The notes under the pieces were generated by a model. That model was not told the origin of the DNA. It was given only the letters and a program-made list of their open reading frames with translations, and searched no databases. Position numbers and translations under genes: made by a program. From NCBI GenBank assembly GCA_934182465.1, contig CAKPRG010000006.1:71094-135093 (forward strand): a stretch of 64,000 bases of DNA, in the 5' to 3' direction. The DNA comes from an uncultured Clostridia bacterium. GTDB taxonomy: Bacteria > Bacillota > Clostridia > TANB77 > CAG-508. Every line of letters starts with the position of its first letter. The first letter of the stretch is position 1. Below, piece after piece: positions 61,994 through 64,000 of this stretch.

Positions 61994-63876
61994 TATTTAT
62001 TTTTTCCTTTCTCTTTTGACTCTGTCAATTCTGGTAATAAATTCCCTATTAATCCTCGAATTAAAGCATCTTCCCCTACTCTTGATTCAAAATCCTCATT
62101 AGTAGGTCTTATATGATTCGAAATTATTAAATTTTCACTTTTTTCTTTTTTAAGCTGTTTATTAACTTTATTTTGTACACTTTGAATTAATTTCATAAAT
62201 TGTTCTGCCGTTATTTCTAATTTAAATTCAGGAGTAGTTTTATTTTCTAAAGAATAATCTAAAAAAGTAAACTTAATTTTTTCTAGATTCTTCTTTTCCA
62301 AAGCCTTAAAATAATCTATTTCATATGTTCCATGAGCTATACTATTACGAATATGTCTAAACAAATTAGTATAATCATTGTATTTGCCAAAATAATCATT
62401 TTCTCTTATTTTTAACCTCTTGATTAAGTCTGTACATTTTTCTATTTTTTCATTATATTGTTTAATTTCTAAATCATATCGTTTTTCAAGTTCTTCTTTT
62501 TTAGGATTTTTATTATTAAGTTTCGATTTTTTTTTATTTAGTTCTTTTATTTTTTCGGTATAAGTTTGTATTGTAGATTGATAATTTAAAATTTCATTAT
62601 TGATTTTATCCAATTTTTCATTTCCAGGAATATCATATACAATAGAAGGACTTTCAAAATCATCACTTTCTATTTGTAAACCATTAATATCTTCTAGATT
62701 ATGATATTCAAAAATAGAAATATCTTTGTTTTTCTCATTAGTATTAACCTCTTTAAGAAAAACACAACTATAATTCCCTAATCCTAATAGCATATTAGCA
62801 TAAATTATTGGTCCTTCATAGGACATCCTTTTTATATCTAATTTTGCATTATGCTCCTTAGTTAGTCCCTGCATGTAAATATACATTGAATTGCAATATG
62901 TAGATATCAAGTCAACACCTGAACGTTCCCCAAAAGTACCCTGAAAAACATCTTCTATAAACATTTGTCTTATATAAGGATTCTCCTTTTTCATTAAATA
63001 TTCATAATTAGATAATCCTATATATTTTAAATACTTTTTTATAAATTCTTTTGTCTCTTCTGTTTTTCTATCCTTTTGTTCAAACAATTCAAAAAAATTT
63101 GCTTTGGAATGTTCTTTTATGTTTTGCAATATTTCTTTTTGTTTTTTTGCATTATCATAAGATATAATATTGTTTTTAATCATCTGATCTATAATAGAAT
63201 CAATATTATCATCTATAGTTAAAGGATTTACATTTCCTTGAATAATATATTTTTTTAGACTTTTTAAGTAATTTTCTAAAAAGTAATTATTTTTACAACT
63301 TTCAAATTCTCTATTTCCAGTTAAAAAATATGTATCTGATTTATTAGAATAAAATGTGTACAAATCACTATATATATATTCAAGGTATTTTATTTCAAGT
63401 GCATTAATTCTACCATTAAATTTTCCATTGTTAAATACTACATTAATATTGGATAGTTTATTATTAGCAAAAGTTTCATTATTATCCATTGTTGTTACAT
63501 ACTGAAATTCTATATCATATTCTCCATGAACTAAACAATTTCTTATTTGCTTTACAACTTCATATGGTGTCATCTCATTATCAGTCAATAGTTGTTTAAA
63601 ATATTCTTTCCCTTCAAAAGCCTTTATTATATCCTCTTCTTTAACTTTATATTTACCATCTTTTTCATTAATTTTTTCAAAGTTTTGAGAAATACTGATT
63701 CCAACACTATTTATTATTGCTCTTAATATAGCAGAATAATATGCAAATGTATCTGCTTTTTCAGGAGTCATAGTATATTTTATTAAAGTATTAGGTTTAA
63801 TTATTTTAGCTAAATCTATCATAGTTTTATAGTAATCAATAACCTCATTAAAATCACCTAGTTTATTTAATATCAT
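61993..63876 (-). CDS. Protein with two HEPN-type Rx4H motifs, predicted RNase
   Basis: The 627-residue soluble protein has two matching helical regions that each end in an RNxxxHGxY motif: RNCLVHGEYDI (Arg112, His117) and RNSIAHGTYEI (Arg510, His515). Each is followed by a similar strand-helix tail (IKYLEYIYSDLY; AEQFMKLIQSVQ). Rx4H next to a polar Asn is the active-site signature of HEPN RNases. The middle (about 230-420) is helical with no motif I know, and about 420-495 is a coiled coil. Two HEPN sites in one chain recall Cas13 and other dimeric HEPN nucleases, but there is no CRISPR array in the window and the length is short for Cas13. The ribosome binding site is GAGGAG. Confidence 0.78.
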   Translation of the reverse strand: MILNKLGDFNEVIDYYKTMIDLAKIIKPNTLIKYTMTPEKADTFAYYSAILRAIINSVGISISQNFEKINEKDGKYKVKEEDIIKAFEGKEYFKQLLTDNEMTPYEVVKQIRNCLVHGEYDIEFQYVTTMDNNETFANNKLSNINVVFNNGKFNGRINALEIKYLEYIYSDLYTFYSNKSDTYFLTGNREFESCKNNYFLENYLKSLKKYIIQGNVNPLTIDDNIDSIIDQMIKNNIISYDNAKKQKEILQNIKEHSKANFFELFEQKDRKTEETKEFIKKYLKYIGLSNYEYLMKKENPYIRQMFIEDVFQGTFGERSGVDLISTYCNSMYIYMQGLTKEHNAKLDIKRMSYEGPIIYANMLLGLGNYSCVFLKEVNTNEKNKDISIFEYHNLEDINGLQIESDDFESPSIVYDIPGNEKLDKINNEILNYQSTIQTYTEKIKELNKKKSKLNNKNPKKEELEKRYDLEIKQYNEKIEKCTDLIKRLKIRENDYFGKYNDYTNLFRHIRNSIAHGTYEIDYFKALEKKNLEKIKFTFLDYSLENKTTPEFKLEITAEQFMKLIQSVQNKVNKQLKKEKSENLIISNHIRPTNEDFESRVGEDALIRGLIGNLLPELTESKEKGKNK

Positions 63877-64000
63877 TTTTTCTCCTCTTATTTAATATAA
63901 TCCAATAATATTTTATCAACAAAGCAAATTTTTTACAATATTTTTATAAAAATTTATTCATTAATTTCTTCCTTATCTTTCCAATTCTAAATCTTTTTCT

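Larger units (their letters stand above)
57114..64000. mobile_element. Integrated serine-recombinase element inside murA, right end outside window
   Basis: The element starts at the murA junction and contains the recombinase, a DUF3800 protein, a 54-residue ORF, a gene broken by two stops, and the 149- and 627-residue genes. No conjugation, phage structural or replication genes are seen in this part, so its class (phage, ICE or smaller island) cannot be told. The other murA half should mark its right end. Confidence 0.8.

Noticed and set aside
61993..63876. Naming the double-HEPN protein a Cas13 effector.
   Set aside because: Two Rx4H motifs fit, but there is no repeat-spacer array in the window, the protein is shorter than known Cas13 proteins and no other Cas13 feature was recognised.

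Overview
The window is strongly AT-rich and reads as a chromosome segment of an endospore-forming member of the Clostridia (Bacillota), with a mobile element entering from the right. Support for a spore former comes from sigE, spoIIGA, sigG, a spoIVFA/spoIVFB-type pair, ylbJ, a BofC-domain protein and ylmC. Ribosome binding sites are mostly strong (GGAGG type), TTG and GTG starts are common, and several clear sigma-A promoters are visible. No tRNA, rRNA or CRISPR array was seen.

Layout. 1-2000: mfd, cut by the window edge. 2100-5800: small membrane and secreted proteins, a three-gene LytTR regulator operon with operator-like repeats, and ylbJ. 5800-11000: an operon rnhB - two tandem pyrimidine-nucleoside phosphorylase paralogs - M18 aminopeptidase. 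11000-20200: a pilin-like protein, an HtrA protease, a YibE/F transporter-like protein, a DUF3298-type protein, a BofC-domain protein and a ClpE-like ATPase. 20300-26700: a strongly promoted operon made of two copies of an undescribed two-gene cassette, a long helical-repeat protein plus a shrunken ProA-like (aldehyde dehydrogenase fold) protein without its catalytic part. 26700-41500: housekeeping genes comEC, NlpC/P60 endopeptidase, aspS, rpoD, dnaG, carD, dut and rpsF-ssb-rpsR, with a few unknown genes. 41600-50000: sporulation genes (spoIVFA/B, ylmC, sigG, sigE, spoIIGA) with a divergent DnaB-like gene between sigE and sigG. 50200-57130: the division cluster ftsZ, ftsA, sbp, ylxX, ylxW, divIB and the 3' part of murA, in nearly the order known from Bacillus subtilis.

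At about 57120 the murA reading frame breaks exactly at the codons for its catalytic GGC motif. From there a large serine recombinase gene starts an integrated element that runs past the end of the window. Its visible cargo is a DUF3800 protein, a 54-residue ORF, a gene broken by two in-frame stops, a 149-residue protein, and a 627-residue protein with two HEPN-type Rx4H motifs that looks like an RNase or defence effector.

The leading candidates for undescribed biology are the duplicated helical/pseudo-ProA cassette, the element that splits murA and carries the double-HEPN gene, and a repeated arrangement in which a Shine-Dalgarno sequence is separated from its start codon by a hairpin whose looping-out would restore normal spacing (seen at both phosphorylase genes, dut, a gene upstream of rpoD and one cassette gene).
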